Source: Streptomyces mangrovisoli (GTDB lineage: Bacteria; Actinomycetota; Actinomycetes; Streptomycetales; Streptomycetaceae). From it: a stretch of DNA of 64,000 nucleotides. The position numbers and the translations under genes were made by a program. The DNA is taken from NCBI RefSeq assembly GCF_000974985.2, contig NZ_LAVA02000035.1, positions 42,441-106,440 on the forward strand. The letters run 5' to 3'. The notes beneath the pieces were generated by a model, which saw nothing but the letters and a program-made list of their open reading frames with translations, had not been told where the DNA came from and did not search any database. Below, piece after piece: positions 1-8,627 of this stretch. Positions within the stretch are counted from its first letter, which is position 1. Every line of letters starts with the position of its first letter.

Positions 1-966
1 CCGGGGCAGCGCGCCCGCGTCGAGGTCGTCCCAGGACGCCAGGCAGCCGGAGTGGATGAAGTAGTGGTTGCCGTGTGCCTCGCGGACCCCGAAGTCGGTG
101 AGGATGGCGGTCGGGATGCCCCGGTGCATGGACTCCAGGGCGGCCGTGGAGCTGACCGTCACCAGCAGGTCGGTACGGTCGAGCACCTCGCCCATGTTGC
201 CGTAGACCAGCTCCAGGTTGGGCGGGGCGGGCTCGGCGAGCTCCTCGACCAGCAACTGGTAGGGGTCGGCCTCGACATGGGTGGTGTGCTCGCCGGGCAG
301 GCTGCGCAGCTTGATGAGCACCTGCCGGTCCGGGTGCAGCCGGGCGTGGCGCGCGGCCCGCTCCAGCAGCTTCAGCCGGGCGGCCTTGCCCTTGGGCACG
401 GAGGGCTGGATGGCGAAGGTGAGGGTGAACGGACGGTCGGTGGACGGCTGGTAGGGGTCGCCGTCGAGGAACGGCAGCGCGCATTCCACCACCGACCGCG
501 GGTCCACGCCGATGCTCTCGAAGGCGGCGCCGAACCGGGCGGCGTCGTAGGCCGAGTTGGCGAGGACGAGGTCGCTGCCCGCGCGGGTCATGAGGCCGTC
601 GACCATCTTCTCGTAGACCACGCCGACGTATCCGGTGACGGTGATCGGCCGCACGGCCCGCCCCTCCCAGGCGAGGCCGAGACTGTGCGTGAGGGCGAGG
701 ACGGTGCCGCCGGAGAGGGCGAACACCACGACGTCCGCGTCCGCGAGCTGCTGGTCGTCGACGAGGTCGGCGGCGCGCAGCTCCCGGCGGGTGTCCGGCA
801 CGATGCCGATCTCTTCGAGCTGCCGCTCGGTGGGGGTGGAGCGGCCGACTACGAAGACCGCGTCCAGGGCGTGGGCGGGGGCGAGCCTGCGGGCCACTGA
901 GGCACCCCACTTCCAGCGGGTGTCCGAGTCGGCGAGCACGGCGATGCGTCGGGGTCTGGGAGGCAT
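1..966 (-). CDS. Putative glycosyltransferase (GT-B-like, DUF6716-type), 3' end cut off by the window
   Basis: An open frame runs without a stop from ATG at 966 to the window edge (322 codons), so the C-terminus lies outside. It begins MPPRPRRIAVLADSDTRWKW and has a Rossmann-like N-terminal half. Near residues 275-300 is a stretch containing LLVTVSSTAALESMHRGIP, which looks like the nucleotide-sugar binding region of GT-B transferases acting on polysaccharides. I associate the family with putative Streptomyces surface-glycan glycosyltransferases (DUF6716), from memory only. No clear ribosome binding site precedes the ATG, and no partner genes are visible on this side. It could instead be a CDP-glycerol transferase relative. 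Coding status is secure; function is moderate to low. Confidence 0.6.
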   Translation of the reverse strand, partial: MPPRPRRIAVLADSDTRWKWGASVARRLAPAHALDAVFVVGRSTPTERQLEEIGIVPDTRRELRAADLVDDQQLADADVVVFALSGGTVLALTHSLGLAWEGRAVRPITVTGYVGVVYEKMVDGLMTRAGSDLVLANSAYDAARFGAAFESIGVDPRSVVECALPFLDGDPYQPSTDRPFTLTFAIQPSVPKGKAARLKLLERAARHARLHPDRQVLIKLRSLPGEHTTHVEADPYQLLVEELAEPAPPNLELVYGNMGEVLDRTDLLVTVSSTAALESMHRGIPTAILTDFGVREAHGNHYFIHSGCLASWDDLDAGALPR

Positions 967-1363
967 GGCGGGACGTTAGAAACCGCATCTGAGAGCCGGA
1001 TGAGCGACGGCTGGTCCTTGCGCGGAAATTCTGGGTGCGGGCTGTGGGGTGGGGTGGGCGGTCCGGGACGAACGGGGTAATTCCGGCCGTTCTCGAACGG
1101 TCAAGTCATGAGAAGTTCCATAGGAGTTCATGTTGATGGCGGCCCGGACCGGGCATGCTCAGAGGCTGCGCCGCTCGCATCGAAACCCCAAGCGGGGCTG
1201 CTGCTCATACTCGCCTGCGAGCCGTGGGGGCCTTTCGCGCAGTTCCCCGCGCCCCTTTCGGGGGCCGCTCGCAGCCGTGCCCCCGAAAGGGGCGCGGGGA
1301 ACTGCGCGATCAGCCCCACTCGGCCGCAGATCTACAGGGGCGCGGGGAACTGTGCGAAAGGGG
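967..1363. other. Intergenic region with a 14-bp dyad and a repeat cluster
   Basis: No gene is supported here. A short dyad, CCGTTC-TC-GAACGG, lies at 1087-1100, upstream of the glycosyltransferase-like gene. The part from 1236 to 1356 is the repeat cluster described separately. Short frames in both directions (for example 1108-1374) are translations of that repeat and have no domain logic. Confidence 0.6.
1236..1356. repeat. Dispersed palindromic repeat, locus 1 (three copies)
   Basis: Cores lie at 1236-1256 (forward), 1288-1308 (reverse) and 1336-1356 (reverse, one mismatch). The first two form a hairpin with 30-bp perfect arms (1236-1265 and 1279-1308) and a 13-nt loop. The cluster sits directly beyond the 3' end of the MaoC gene, so it can act as a terminator. 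The same core recurs near 7.3, 48.3, 52.0 and 55.5 kb. Confidence 0.9.
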
Positions 1364-2218
1364 TCAGGGGGTGATCGTCGCGCGGAGGTGGACGCGGTCC
1401 TCGGGGCCGCGCAGTTCGAACCGCCCCGGCACCGCCGTATACGCCACCACCCCCGGCAACAGCACCGGCGCCCGGAACTCCGCCCGCACACACACCCGTT
1501 CCCCCGTACCGTGCGCCGCCAGGCAGCGCGCCAGCGTCCACATGCCGTGCGCGACGGTCCGCGGAAAGCCGAAGAGCCGGGCGGTGAGTGGATGCAGATG
1601 GATCGGGTTGAGATCCCCGGACGCGGCACCGTAGCGCCGCCCGACGTCCCCGCCCGGCCGCCACTCGTCGAGGACCGGCAACGGCGGCCCGGACGCCCAA
1701 GGATCGGCGGCCCGTGGCTCCGCCTCCGGCCGTTCACCCGCGCTCCGGTGCCGCGCCAGATAGGTGCTCGTCGACTCCCATACGACACCCCCGCCGTCCC
1801 GCGCCTCCGTGACGACGGTGGCCTCGGTGCCCCGCCGGTGCGGTGCCAGCCCCGCCACCCGCACCGCGAGTTCGTACGTCCCCTCCGCCGGAAGGGCCCG
1901 GTGCCGGGTGACGGTGATGGACGTGTGCACCAGACCGAGCAGCGGCAGCGGAAAGTCCCGGCCGCTCATCAGCCGCATGGCCAGCGGGAAGCCCAGTACG
2001 TGCGGATAGGTGACCGGCAGCGTCGTCGACCCGGCAAAGCCGCACACCCGCTCGTAGGCGGCCAGCCGGGCCGGGTCGGCGCGCACCCCGGGCAGCACCA
2101 GGCGGGTGCGCGGGAAGGCGGCGTCGGGCGCGGGCCGTTTGAAGGGGGACCGCAGGGCGCCCGCCGCGAGCGCGGGGCCGAGCGCGGGGGAGCCGGTGAG
2201 CACGACGGCGGCGGGCAT
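1364..2218 (-). CDS. MaoC-family (R)-hydratase/dehydratase, HtdX-like
   Basis: This 284-residue double-hotdog protein should hydrate or dehydrate enoyl- and 3-hydroxyacyl-CoA (or ACP). The C-terminal hotdog holds the hydratase-2 signature at about 196-214 (YGAASGDLNPIHLHP), with the expected Asp202 and His207. Its ATG at 2218 shares one base with the TGA of the upstream fabG gene, so the two are translationally coupled. Length and neighbours match M. tuberculosis Rv0241c (HtdX), which is followed by FabG4 and, divergently, FadA2. With those partners it would supply the dehydration step of a fatty acid cycle. Substrate chain length and carrier (CoA or ACP) cannot be read from the sequence. Confidence 0.88.
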   Translation of the reverse strand: MPAAVVLTGSPALGPALAAGALRSPFKRPAPDAAFPRTRLVLPGVRADPARLAAYERVCGFAGSTTLPVTYPHVLGFPLAMRLMSGRDFPLPLLGLVHTSITVTRHRALPAEGTYELAVRVAGLAPHRRGTEATVVTEARDGGGVVWESTSTYLARHRSAGERPEAEPRAADPWASGPPLPVLDEWRPGGDVGRRYGAASGDLNPIHLHPLTARLFGFPRTVAHGMWTLARCLAAHGTGERVCVRAEFRAPVLLPGVVAYTAVPGRFELRGPEDRVHLRATITP

Positions 2219-3606
2219 CAGGCCCCCAGCAGGCTCTGGCCGCAGACCCGCACGACCTGGCCGTTGACCGCGCCGGAGGCGGGGTGCGCGAGCCAGGCGG
2301 TGGTCTCGGCGACGTCCTGCGGCAGCCCGCCCTGCCCGAGCGAGTTCATCCGGCGGCCGGCCTCGCGGAGGAACAGCGGGATCGCGGCGGTCATCCGCGT
2401 CTCGACGAACCCGGGCGCGACCGCGTTCACGGTGACCCCGTGCTCGGCCAGGGCGCGCGGCGCGAGCGAGCGGACCAGGCCGACGACGCCCGCCTTGCTC
2501 GCGCCGTAGTTGGTCTGCCCGGCGTTGCCCGCGATCCCCGCGATGGACGCGGTCGCCACGATCCGGCCGCCGGGGCGCAGGGTGCCCGCCGCGAGCAGCG
2601 CGTCGGTGGTGCGCAGCACGCTGCCCAGGTTGACGTCCAGCACCGAACTCCAGCGTTCGGCGGGCATGTTGACCAGGCGGCGGTCCCGGGTGATGCCCGC
2701 GTTGTGGATCAGCACGTCCAGCCCGTCGGGCAGCGCCGCGGCGATCCGGGCCCCGGCGTCGGGCGCCGTGATGTCGAGGGCGAGGGCGCTGCCGCCGAGC
2801 CGTTCGGCGACCGCGCGGGCGTCGCTCTCGGCGGCCGGGACGTCCAGGACGACGACCCGGGCGCCCTGCTCGGCGAGGGTGGCCGCGACCGCCTCGCCGA
2901 TACCGCGGGCGCCGCCCGTGACGAGGGCGGTACGGCCGTGCAGCGGGTGGTCCGGGTCCTCGGGCGGGGCGGCCGGGCCGCCGGGAGCGTCGCCCGCGCC
3001 GACCTCGATCACCTGGCCGCTGACGTACGCCGACCGGGGCGAGAGCAGGAAGCGGAGGGTGGACCCGGCGGCGGCCGCGTCGGTGAGCCGCACCAGGTTC
3101 ACCGTCCTGCCCCGCCCGATCTCCTTGCCGAGTGAGCGCACGAAGCCCTCCAACGCCTGCTGCGCGGCGGCCTGGTGGTGGTCCGCGGGGTCGGCGGGCG
3201 AGCCGAGGACGACGACCCGGCCGCTCACCGCGATCGACCGCACCACCGGATGCAGGGCCGCGTGCACCTCGGCCAGCGTGTCGAGGTCACGCACGCCGGT
3301 GGCGTCGAGCACCACGGCGGCGGGGCTCCCGGCGTCCGCGGAAAGGCCGGACGCGGCCGAGGAGCCGGGCGCGGCGAGTGAGCCGGACGCGGCCGACGAG
3401 CCCGTCCCGGCCGGCAGGCCGGTGCCCGCGAGGACCGGCGCCAGGTCGAGGTCCGACTTCCCGGCCGTGAGCTGGAGCAACGGGCCGTCGAGCGTGGGCC
3501 GCGCGCGTGACCAGCGGTGCAGTGCCGCCGGCTGGGGCAGCCCCAGCCGCCCGGTGAGGAACCGGCCGGGCGCGGTGCCGGTGAAACGCAGATATCGGTC
3601 CGCCAT
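2218..3606 (-). CDS. fabG: High-molecular-weight 3-oxoacyl reductase (FabG4-like SDR)
   Basis: This is a 462-residue NAD(P)-dependent reductase for 3-oxoacyl-CoA or -ACP. It has two halves: an N-terminal degenerate Rossmann domain (to about 205) and a canonical SDR domain with TGGARGIG at 230-237, HNAG at 301-304 (usual form NNAG), catalytic Ser354 and YGASK at 367-371. Ordinary FabG is about 250 residues; this long form matches mycobacterial FabG4 (Rv0242c). Residues about 62-96 are an Ala/Ser/Gly-rich insertion that looks flexible and may be lineage-specific. The gene is first in a two-gene operon with the MaoC gene and diverges from the thiolase across an 83-bp region carrying two dyads. 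Confidence 0.9.
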   Translation of the reverse strand: MADRYLRFTGTAPGRFLTGRLGLPQPAALHRWSRARPTLDGPLLQLTAGKSDLDLAPVLAGTGLPAGTGSSAASGSLAAPGSSAASGLSADAGSPAAVVLDATGVRDLDTLAEVHAALHPVVRSIAVSGRVVVLGSPADPADHHQAAAQQALEGFVRSLGKEIGRGRTVNLVRLTDAAAAGSTLRFLLSPRSAYVSGQVIEVGAGDAPGGPAAPPEDPDHPLHGRTALVTGGARGIGEAVAATLAEQGARVVVLDVPAAESDARAVAERLGGSALALDITAPDAGARIAAALPDGLDVLIHNAGITRDRRLVNMPAERWSSVLDVNLGSVLRTTDALLAAGTLRPGGRIVATASIAGIAGNAGQTNYGASKAGVVGLVRSLAPRALAEHGVTVNAVAPGFVETRMTAAIPLFLREAGRRMNSLGQGGLPQDVAETTAWLAHPASGAVNGQVVRVCGQSLLGA

Positions 3607-3631
3607 TGTCCCACTCCCAGTTCACCAATAA

Positions 3632-3661
3632 CTTACTCTGAAGTAAGGTTACCGGAGGTAA
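3632..3661. promoter_or_regulatory. Two adjacent dyads in the fabG/thiolase divergent promoter region
   Basis: CTTACT-CTGA-AGTAAG (3632-3647) is followed at once by TTACC-GGA-GGTAA (3649-3661). They lie between the divergent fabG start (3606) and thiolase start (3690), where one TetR-type repressor could control both units. The regulator is not in the window. Operator function is inferred from symmetry and position. Confidence 0.55.
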
Positions 3662-3689
3662 GTCTAGGTGAAGGGTGAGGAGCAGGTCG

Positions 3690-4991
3690 ATGAGTCCCGT
3701 GCAGCCCCCCGGACGGACGGCGACCGGCGTGCGCCGCGTGGCCGTCCTCGGCGGTACCCGCATCCCGTTCGCCCGCTCGGACGGCCCGTACGCCACCGCC
3801 TCGAACCAGGAGATGCTCACGGCCGCGGTGGACGGCCTGGTCGAGCGCCACGGCCTGCACGGGCCGGGCGCCGTGGACGAGTTCGTCGCGGGAGCCGTCC
3901 TCAAGCACAGCCGCGACTTCAATCTCGCCCGCGAGACGGTCCTCGGCTCCGCCCTCGATCCGCGCACCCCCGCCTACGACATCCAGCAGGCGTGCGGCAC
4001 CGGGCTCCAGGCGATCGTCGCGGCCGCCAACAAGATCGCGCTCGGGCAGACCGAATCGGCGATCGCGGGCGGCGCCGACACCGCGAGCGACGCGCCGCTC
4101 GGCGTCGACGACGACCTGCGCCGGGTACTGCTGGAGGCCCGCCGTGCCCGGTCCGCGGGCGCGCGGCTGCGGGCCCTGGCCAAGGTGCGGCCGCGCCACC
4201 TGGTGCCCGACATCCCGCGCAACGCCGAGCCGCGCACCGGGCTCTCGATGGGGGAGCACGCGGCGGTCACCGCACGCGCCTGGGGTGTCTCGCGCGCGGC
4301 CCAGGACGAACTGGCCGCGGCCAGCCACCGGCGGCTGGCGGCGGCGTACGAACGGGGCTTGTTCGACGGCCTCGTGGTCCCCTTCCGCGGTCTCGCCCGC
4401 GACCAGAACCTGCGGCCCGACTCCACGGTGGAGAAACTCGCCGCTCTGAAGCCGGTGTTCGGCCTCGACGGGCCCGAACCGACCATGACCGCAGGCAATT
4501 CGACGCCGCTGACCGACGGGGCCGCGGTCGTGCTGCTCGCGTCCGAGGAGTGGGCCGAGCGGCGCGGGATCGAGCCGCTCGCCCATCTCACCGCCTGTGA
4601 GACGGCGGCCGTCGACTTCGTGCGCGGCGACGCGGCGGGCGGCGAGGACGGCCTGCTGATGGCGCCCGCGTACGCCGTCCCGCGGATGCTGGAGCGGGCC
4701 GGGCTCGGCCTCGACGACTTCGATCTCGTCGAGGTGCACGAGGCGTTCGCCTCCCAGGTGCTGGCGACCCTGGCGGCCTGGGAGAAGCGGGGCCTCGCCC
4801 CCGTGGACCGCGCCCGGCTCAACGTCGCCGGGTCCTCCCTCGCCACCGGCCACCCCTTCGCCGCGACCGGCGCCCGGATCGTGGCGACGCTCGCCGGACT
4901 GCTCGCCGAGCGCGGCGGTCCGGGCCGCGGCCTGATCTCGGTGTGCGCGGCCGGCGGCCAGGGCGTGACGGCGATCCTGGAGCGGTCCTGA
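3690..4991 (+). CDS. Acetyl-CoA C-acyltransferase (thiolase), FadA2/FadI-like
   Basis: This 433-residue thiolase should cleave 3-ketoacyl-CoA in beta-oxidation, or condense acyl-CoAs. The nucleophile Cys102 lies in QQACGTGLQAI, the HEAF block at 350-353 replaces the NEAF of classical degradative thiolases (as in FadI and trifunctional-protein beta chains), the GHP histidine is His388, and the second cysteine is Cys419 in SVCAAGGQG. I chose ATG 3690 because GAGGAG at 3677-3682 is ideally spaced; an in-frame GTG at 3675 would put that site inside the gene. The gene diverges from fabG/maoC in the order of Mtb Rv0243/Rv0242c/Rv0241c. Together the three cover dehydration, reduction and thiolysis. 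Confidence 0.92.
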   Translation: MSPVQPPGRTATGVRRVAVLGGTRIPFARSDGPYATASNQEMLTAAVDGLVERHGLHGPGAVDEFVAGAVLKHSRDFNLARETVLGSALDPRTPAYDIQQACGTGLQAIVAAANKIALGQTESAIAGGADTASDAPLGVDDDLRRVLLEARRARSAGARLRALAKVRPRHLVPDIPRNAEPRTGLSMGEHAAVTARAWGVSRAAQDELAAASHRRLAAAYERGLFDGLVVPFRGLARDQNLRPDSTVEKLAALKPVFGLDGPEPTMTAGNSTPLTDGAAVVLLASEEWAERRGIEPLAHLTACETAAVDFVRGDAAGGEDGLLMAPAYAVPRMLERAGLGLDDFDLVEVHEAFASQVLATLAAWEKRGLAPVDRARLNVAGSSLATGHPFAATGARIVATLAGLLAERGGPGRGLISVCAAGGQGVTAILERS

Positions 4992-5292
4992 CGACGATCC
5001 AGGAACGGGCGTGACGGCGATCCGGCAGACGGCGGCCGCGAGGGCGGTCCGGGAGGAATCCCGCTGCTCAGAGCGGAGTTGAGGGGGCCTCATCTCCGTC
5101 CCCGACACTGCACAGCCCCGGCTCCGGTCCCGCCCCGGAACCGCACAAACCCCTCACAAGGGACCCGTACGATCTTCCGCCTGACCGCCGGTAACACCCG
5201 ACCCGTGGCCCAGCACCGGTGAACGCCTCGGCATACGAGGCACGTACGAGATGCAGCAAGCAGTGAGCTGCTGCACGCCCGAGGAGTCGCCC

Positions 5293-7236
5293 GTGTCCAC
5301 GTCCCATCCGAATGTTCCCGCCTCCTCCGCCACCACGGTCCCGGCCACCGACTACGACGGCGTGCCGGTCCTCAACGAGCCCAGGACCATCCGGCTCGAC
5401 GGTGCCGTACGCGAGGCGTCCATGCCCCCGTTCGCCCCGCCCGTCACCCACGGGTCGCTGGCCGACCTGCCGTTCGAGAACGCGCAGACGGACGCCGGCG
5501 CGATCGTGCTCAGCCGGCGCGCCGCGGACGGCTCCTGGAGCGACGTGACCGCGCAGCTCTTCGCCGAGCAGGTCCTCGCGGTGGCCAAAGGCCTGATCGC
5601 GGAAGGGCTGGTGCCCGGCGACCGGATCGCCGTCATGGCCCGTACGACGTACGAGTGGACGCTCCTGGACTTCGCCGCGTGGGCGGCCGGCCTGGTGACC
5701 GTCCCCGTCTACCCGACCTCCTCCGTCTTCCAGACCCGCTGGATCCTCCAGGACTCCGGCGCCGTCGCCCTCGTCACCGAGACCGCCGCACAGGCCGCGG
5801 CCCTCGGCCCCGAGCTGGGGCACATCCCCGACCTGCGGCATCTGTGGGTGATGGAGAAGGGGCACGTGGAGCGGCTCGCCGAGCAGGGCGGGCCGGTGCC
5901 GGAGGCGGAGATCGCGGTGCGCCGCGGGATGCTCGGCCCCGACACCCTCGCCACCGTCATCTACACCTCCGGCACCACGGGCCGGCCCAAGGGCTGCGCG
6001 CTGTCCCACGGCAACTTCTTCGCCGAGGTCGACAACGCCATCGAGCTGCTGCACCCCGTCTTCAAGGCGACCACGGGCGACGAGCCGTCGGTCCTCCTCT
6101 TCCTGCCGATGTCCCACGTCTTCGGGCGGATGGTGGCGATCGCGTGCGTACGGGCGCGGGTACGGCTCGGGCACGCGCCCAGCCTGAAGGCCGAGGACCT
6201 GCTGCCCGACCTGGCCGCCTTCCGGCCGACCTGCCTGCTGACCATTCCGTACATGCTGGAGAAGGTGTTCAACAGCGCCCGCGCCAAGGCGGAGGCCGGG
6301 GGGCGGGTGGCCGCCTTCGACCGCGCGGCCGCGGTGGCGCGGCGCTACGGCGAGGCGCTGGAGGCCCGGCAGACGGGCACCGGCAACGGGCCCGGCCGGG
6401 GCCTGCGCACCGCCCGCGGCTTCTACGACCCGCTGGTCTACCGGCGCATCCGCGCCGCGATGGGCGGCCGGGTGCGGTACGCCATCTGCGGCGGCGCGCC
6501 GCTCGGACGCCGGCTCGCCGCGTTCTACGCCGGTGCGGGCATCGAGATCTTCGAGGGGTACGGCCTGACGGAGACGACGGGCGCCTCCACGGTGACGCCT
6601 CCGCTGAAGCCGCGGCTCGGGACGGTGGGGTGGCCGATGCCGGGCACGAAGGTCCGTATCGCCGCGGACGGGGAGATCCTGGTCGCGGGCGACCACGTCC
6701 TGCGCGGCTACTGGGACCCGCAGGCGGGCGGGGTCGTCCCGGCGACACGGGACGGCTGGCTCGCCACGGGCGACATCGGCGAGCTCGACGACGACGGCTA
6801 TCTGACGATCACCGGGCGGAAGAAGGAGCTGCTGATCACCTCGGGGGGCAAGTCCGTGGCGCCCGCGCCGCTGGAGAACTGGCTGCGGGCGCATCCGCTG
6901 ATCTCGCAGGTGCTCGTTCTCGGCGACCGGCGGCCCTACATCAGCGCGCTGATCACCCTGGACGAGCTGGGGCTGGCCCACTGGCGGCAGATGAACGGGC
7001 TGCATCCGGTGCCGGCGGAGCTGCTGCTGGACGATCCGGAGCTGTGGGCCGTGGTGCAGCGGGCGGTGGACGACGCGAACCGGCTGGTGTCGCGGCCGGA
7101 GTCGATCCGTCGCTTCGCGATTCTGCCGTGCGACTTCACGGAGGAGGCGGGGCATCTGACTCCGTCGATGAAACTCCGCCGCGAGGCGGTCCTGGCCACC
7201 TTCGCGGACGAGGTGGCGTCCCTCTACCCGGACTGA
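5293..7236 (+). CDS. Long-chain fatty acid-CoA ligase (AMP-forming)
   Basis: This 647-residue member of the ANL superfamily activates fatty acids to acyl-CoA via an acyl-adenylate. The P-loop-like motif YTSGTTGRPKG is at about 224-234, the A5 motif YGLTETTGAST lies in the middle, and the GRKKELLITSGGK hinge/A8 region includes the likely interdomain lysine. Length and the insert before the A5 motif fit the FadD15 type of long-chain ligase. The GTG at 5293 is preferred because GAGGAG lies at 5281-5286, six bases upstream; the ATG at 5251 would add a Cys-rich leader of no obvious use. A 300-bp gap separates it from the thiolase. A repeat cluster follows its stop codon. Confidence 0.92.
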   Translation: MSTSHPNVPASSATTVPATDYDGVPVLNEPRTIRLDGAVREASMPPFAPPVTHGSLADLPFENAQTDAGAIVLSRRAADGSWSDVTAQLFAEQVLAVAKGLIAEGLVPGDRIAVMARTTYEWTLLDFAAWAAGLVTVPVYPTSSVFQTRWILQDSGAVALVTETAAQAAALGPELGHIPDLRHLWVMEKGHVERLAEQGGPVPEAEIAVRRGMLGPDTLATVIYTSGTTGRPKGCALSHGNFFAEVDNAIELLHPVFKATTGDEPSVLLFLPMSHVFGRMVAIACVRARVRLGHAPSLKAEDLLPDLAAFRPTCLLTIPYMLEKVFNSARAKAEAGGRVAAFDRAAAVARRYGEALEARQTGTGNGPGRGLRTARGFYDPLVYRRIRAAMGGRVRYAICGGAPLGRRLAAFYAGAGIEIFEGYGLTETTGASTVTPPLKPRLGTVGWPMPGTKVRIAADGEILVAGDHVLRGYWDPQAGGVVPATRDGWLATGDIGELDDDGYLTITGRKKELLITSGGKSVAPAPLENWLRAHPLISQVLVLGDRRPYISALITLDELGLAHWRQMNGLHPVPAELLLDDPELWAVVQRAVDDANRLVSRPESIRRFAILPCDFTEEAGHLTPSMKLRREAVLATFADEVASLYPD

Positions 7237-7302
7237 CCCACCGGGGCTCCGCCCCGTGCCCCTTTCGGGTCCTCCGCTCCCCGCGGGTGCGTCGTGGCCG
7301 CT

Positions 7303-7424
7303 CGCGCAGTTCCCCGCGCCCCTTCGGTGCGCCTCTGCGAGGGCCCCTGAAAGGGGCGCGGGGAACTGCGCGAGCACGCACGACGGTGCGGCACGGACTG
7401 TTCAGGGGCGCGGGGAACTGCGCG
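7303..7424. repeat. Dispersed palindromic repeat, locus 2 (three copies)
   Basis: Core copies lie at 7303-7323 (forward), 7352-7372 (reverse) and 7404-7424 (reverse). They fill the gap between the convergent acyl-CoA ligase and methyltransferase genes, where hairpins from either strand could end transcription. Confidence 0.9.
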
Positions 7425-7437
7425 AAAGGGGCCGGGG

Positions 7438-8082
7438 CTAGGCCCGGGGTTTCTGGGCCAGGAGGAATGCCTGGGGGCTTGTCTCGTCGTCCGCGGGCTC
7501 CCGCACCGTCGTCGAGTGGAGGACGAACCCCGCCCCCTCCAGCCACCCCGCCATGTCCGCCGGCCGCCGCCGCTGGAAGTCCAGCGTCACCGCGTGCCCC
7601 CACGGCCGCTCGTGCCGCCGCGCCACGTCCCCCGCCTGGAACCCCACCAGCAGCCGCCCGCCGGGCGCGAGCACGCGGTGGAAGCCGGCGAAGAGTTCCG
7701 GCAGCCGCTCCACGGGCGTGTGGATGCTGGAGTACCAGGACACCACCCCCGCCAGCGACCCGTCCGCGAGGCCGAGCTCCAGCATGGACCCCCGCTCGAA
7801 CCGCAGGGAGGGGTTCTCGCGCCGGGCGATCGCCAGCATCGACTCGGACAGGTCGAGCCCGAAGACGTCGAGGCCGAGGGAGGCCAGCAGGCCGGTGGTC
7901 CGCCCGGGACCGCAGCCCAGATCCGCCACCGGGCCCGCTTTCCCCACGAGCTCCGCGAACATCCCGAGCAGGGCCCGCTCCAGCGGCCTGCGGGCGAGTT
8001 CGTCGCGGAAACGCTCGGCGTAGTCCTCGGCGACGGCGTCGTAGAAGAGGCGGGTGGACGCGATGAAGTCGGTGTCCGTCAT
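7438..8082 (-). CDS. Class I SAM-dependent methyltransferase
   Basis: This 214-residue cytosolic protein is a stand-alone Rossmann methyltransferase. Motif I is VADLGCGPGRTTG (about 53-65), followed by the acidic loop at GLDLSESML and the post-motif segment VLAPGGRLLVGF. The N-terminal segment FYDAVAEDYAERF is typical of the ubiE/biotin-methyltransferase-like subfamily. The acceptor is unknown. The gene is convergent with the acyl-CoA ligase and stands alone, so context does not reveal a substrate. Family assignment is strong; no specific function can be given. Confidence 0.85.
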   Translation of the reverse strand: MTDTDFIASTRLFYDAVAEDYAERFRDELARRPLERALLGMFAELVGKAGPVADLGCGPGRTTGLLASLGLDVFGLDLSESMLAIARRENPSLRFERGSMLELGLADGSLAGVVSWYSSIHTPVERLPELFAGFHRVLAPGGRLLVGFQAGDVARRHERPWGHAVTLDFQRRRPADMAGWLEGAGFVLHSTTVREPADDETSPQAFLLAQKPRA

Positions 8083-8199
8083 GGGCGGGGACCCTAGCGG
8101 CGCCCACTGACAACGGGGGCCGGAGCGGCGGAGCCGTCCGATCGGATTATGTGAATGCCCGTGGGAGAAGAGTTCGCCGGAAATTCACGGGGAAAAGGC

Positions 8200-8232
8200 A
8201 GGAGCCCCGTCGCCGAAAGGCGCGGAGCTCCT
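8200..8232 (-). terminator. Rho-independent-like terminator of the cold shock gene
   Basis: A GC-rich stem of about 14 pairs with one mismatch and one bulge closes a GAAA tetraloop, 36 bases past the cold shock stop codon. It also faces the end of the minus-strand transcript before the methyltransferase gene. As usual in Streptomyces there is no long U tract. Confidence 0.7.
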
Positions 8233-8268
8233 TGGGTACTGCGTAGAGGACTGTTCCTGCGATCAGGC

Positions 8269-8472
8269 TCAGACCGGGGTGACGTTCTCCGCCTGCGGGC
8301 CCTTCGGACCCTGCGTGACGTCGAAGCTCACCTGCTGGTTCTCCTCGAGGGACCGGAAGCCGGTCGCGTTGATCGCGGAGTAGTGAACGAAGACGTCGGG
8401 ACCGCCGCCTTCCTGGGCGATGAAGCCAAAGCCCTTTTCGGCGTTGAACCACTTCACGGTTCCGGTAGCCAT
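8269..8472 (-). CDS. Cold shock protein (CspA family)
   Basis: This 67-residue single-domain OB-fold RNA chaperone carries both RNP motifs: KGFGFIA (about 14-20) and DVFVHYSAI (about 26-34). It binds single-stranded nucleic acid and melts mRNA secondary structure. The start ATG at 8472 has an AAGGAGGG site at 8476-8483, among the strongest in the window. Its leader is long (about 149 nt from the proposed promoter), as is common for cold-shock mRNAs whose leader folds with temperature. It is one of several Csp paralogues expected in a Streptomyces genome; which one cannot be told. Confidence 0.95.
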   Translation of the reverse strand: MATGTVKWFNAEKGFGFIAQEGGGPDVFVHYSAINATGFRSLEENQQVSFDVTQGPKGPQAENVTPV

Positions 8473-8627
8473 AAGCCCTCCTTGGGCCCAAAGGGTTGCC
8501 CTGCTCCAGAACCTGCAAGTGTGAAACAGTGCCGCACAACTGCATATGTCTGAAAACGACGAGAGCCCGCGGTCACATGCTCCGCAGGCTCTGTACTGCA
8601 AGGGAAACCAAACTGCAACTTGCGGCG

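Noticed and set aside
1130..2509. Long plus-strand open frame (459 codons) across the MaoC gene
   Set aside because: It is antisense to the MaoC gene and the repeat cluster; its translation is Arg/Pro-rich with no domain, while the opposite strand has a clear hydratase motif.
5068..7377. Long minus-strand open frame (769 codons) antisense to the acyl-CoA ligase
   Set aside because: A high-GC shadow frame: the plus strand has all ligase motifs and a good ribosome binding site, the minus product is Gly/Arg/His-rich without family signs.
5655..8066. Plus-strand open frame (803 codons) spanning the ligase 3' end, repeat locus and methyltransferase
   Set aside because: Out of frame with the ligase, antisense to the methyltransferase, and low-complexity Arg/Pro/Ala.
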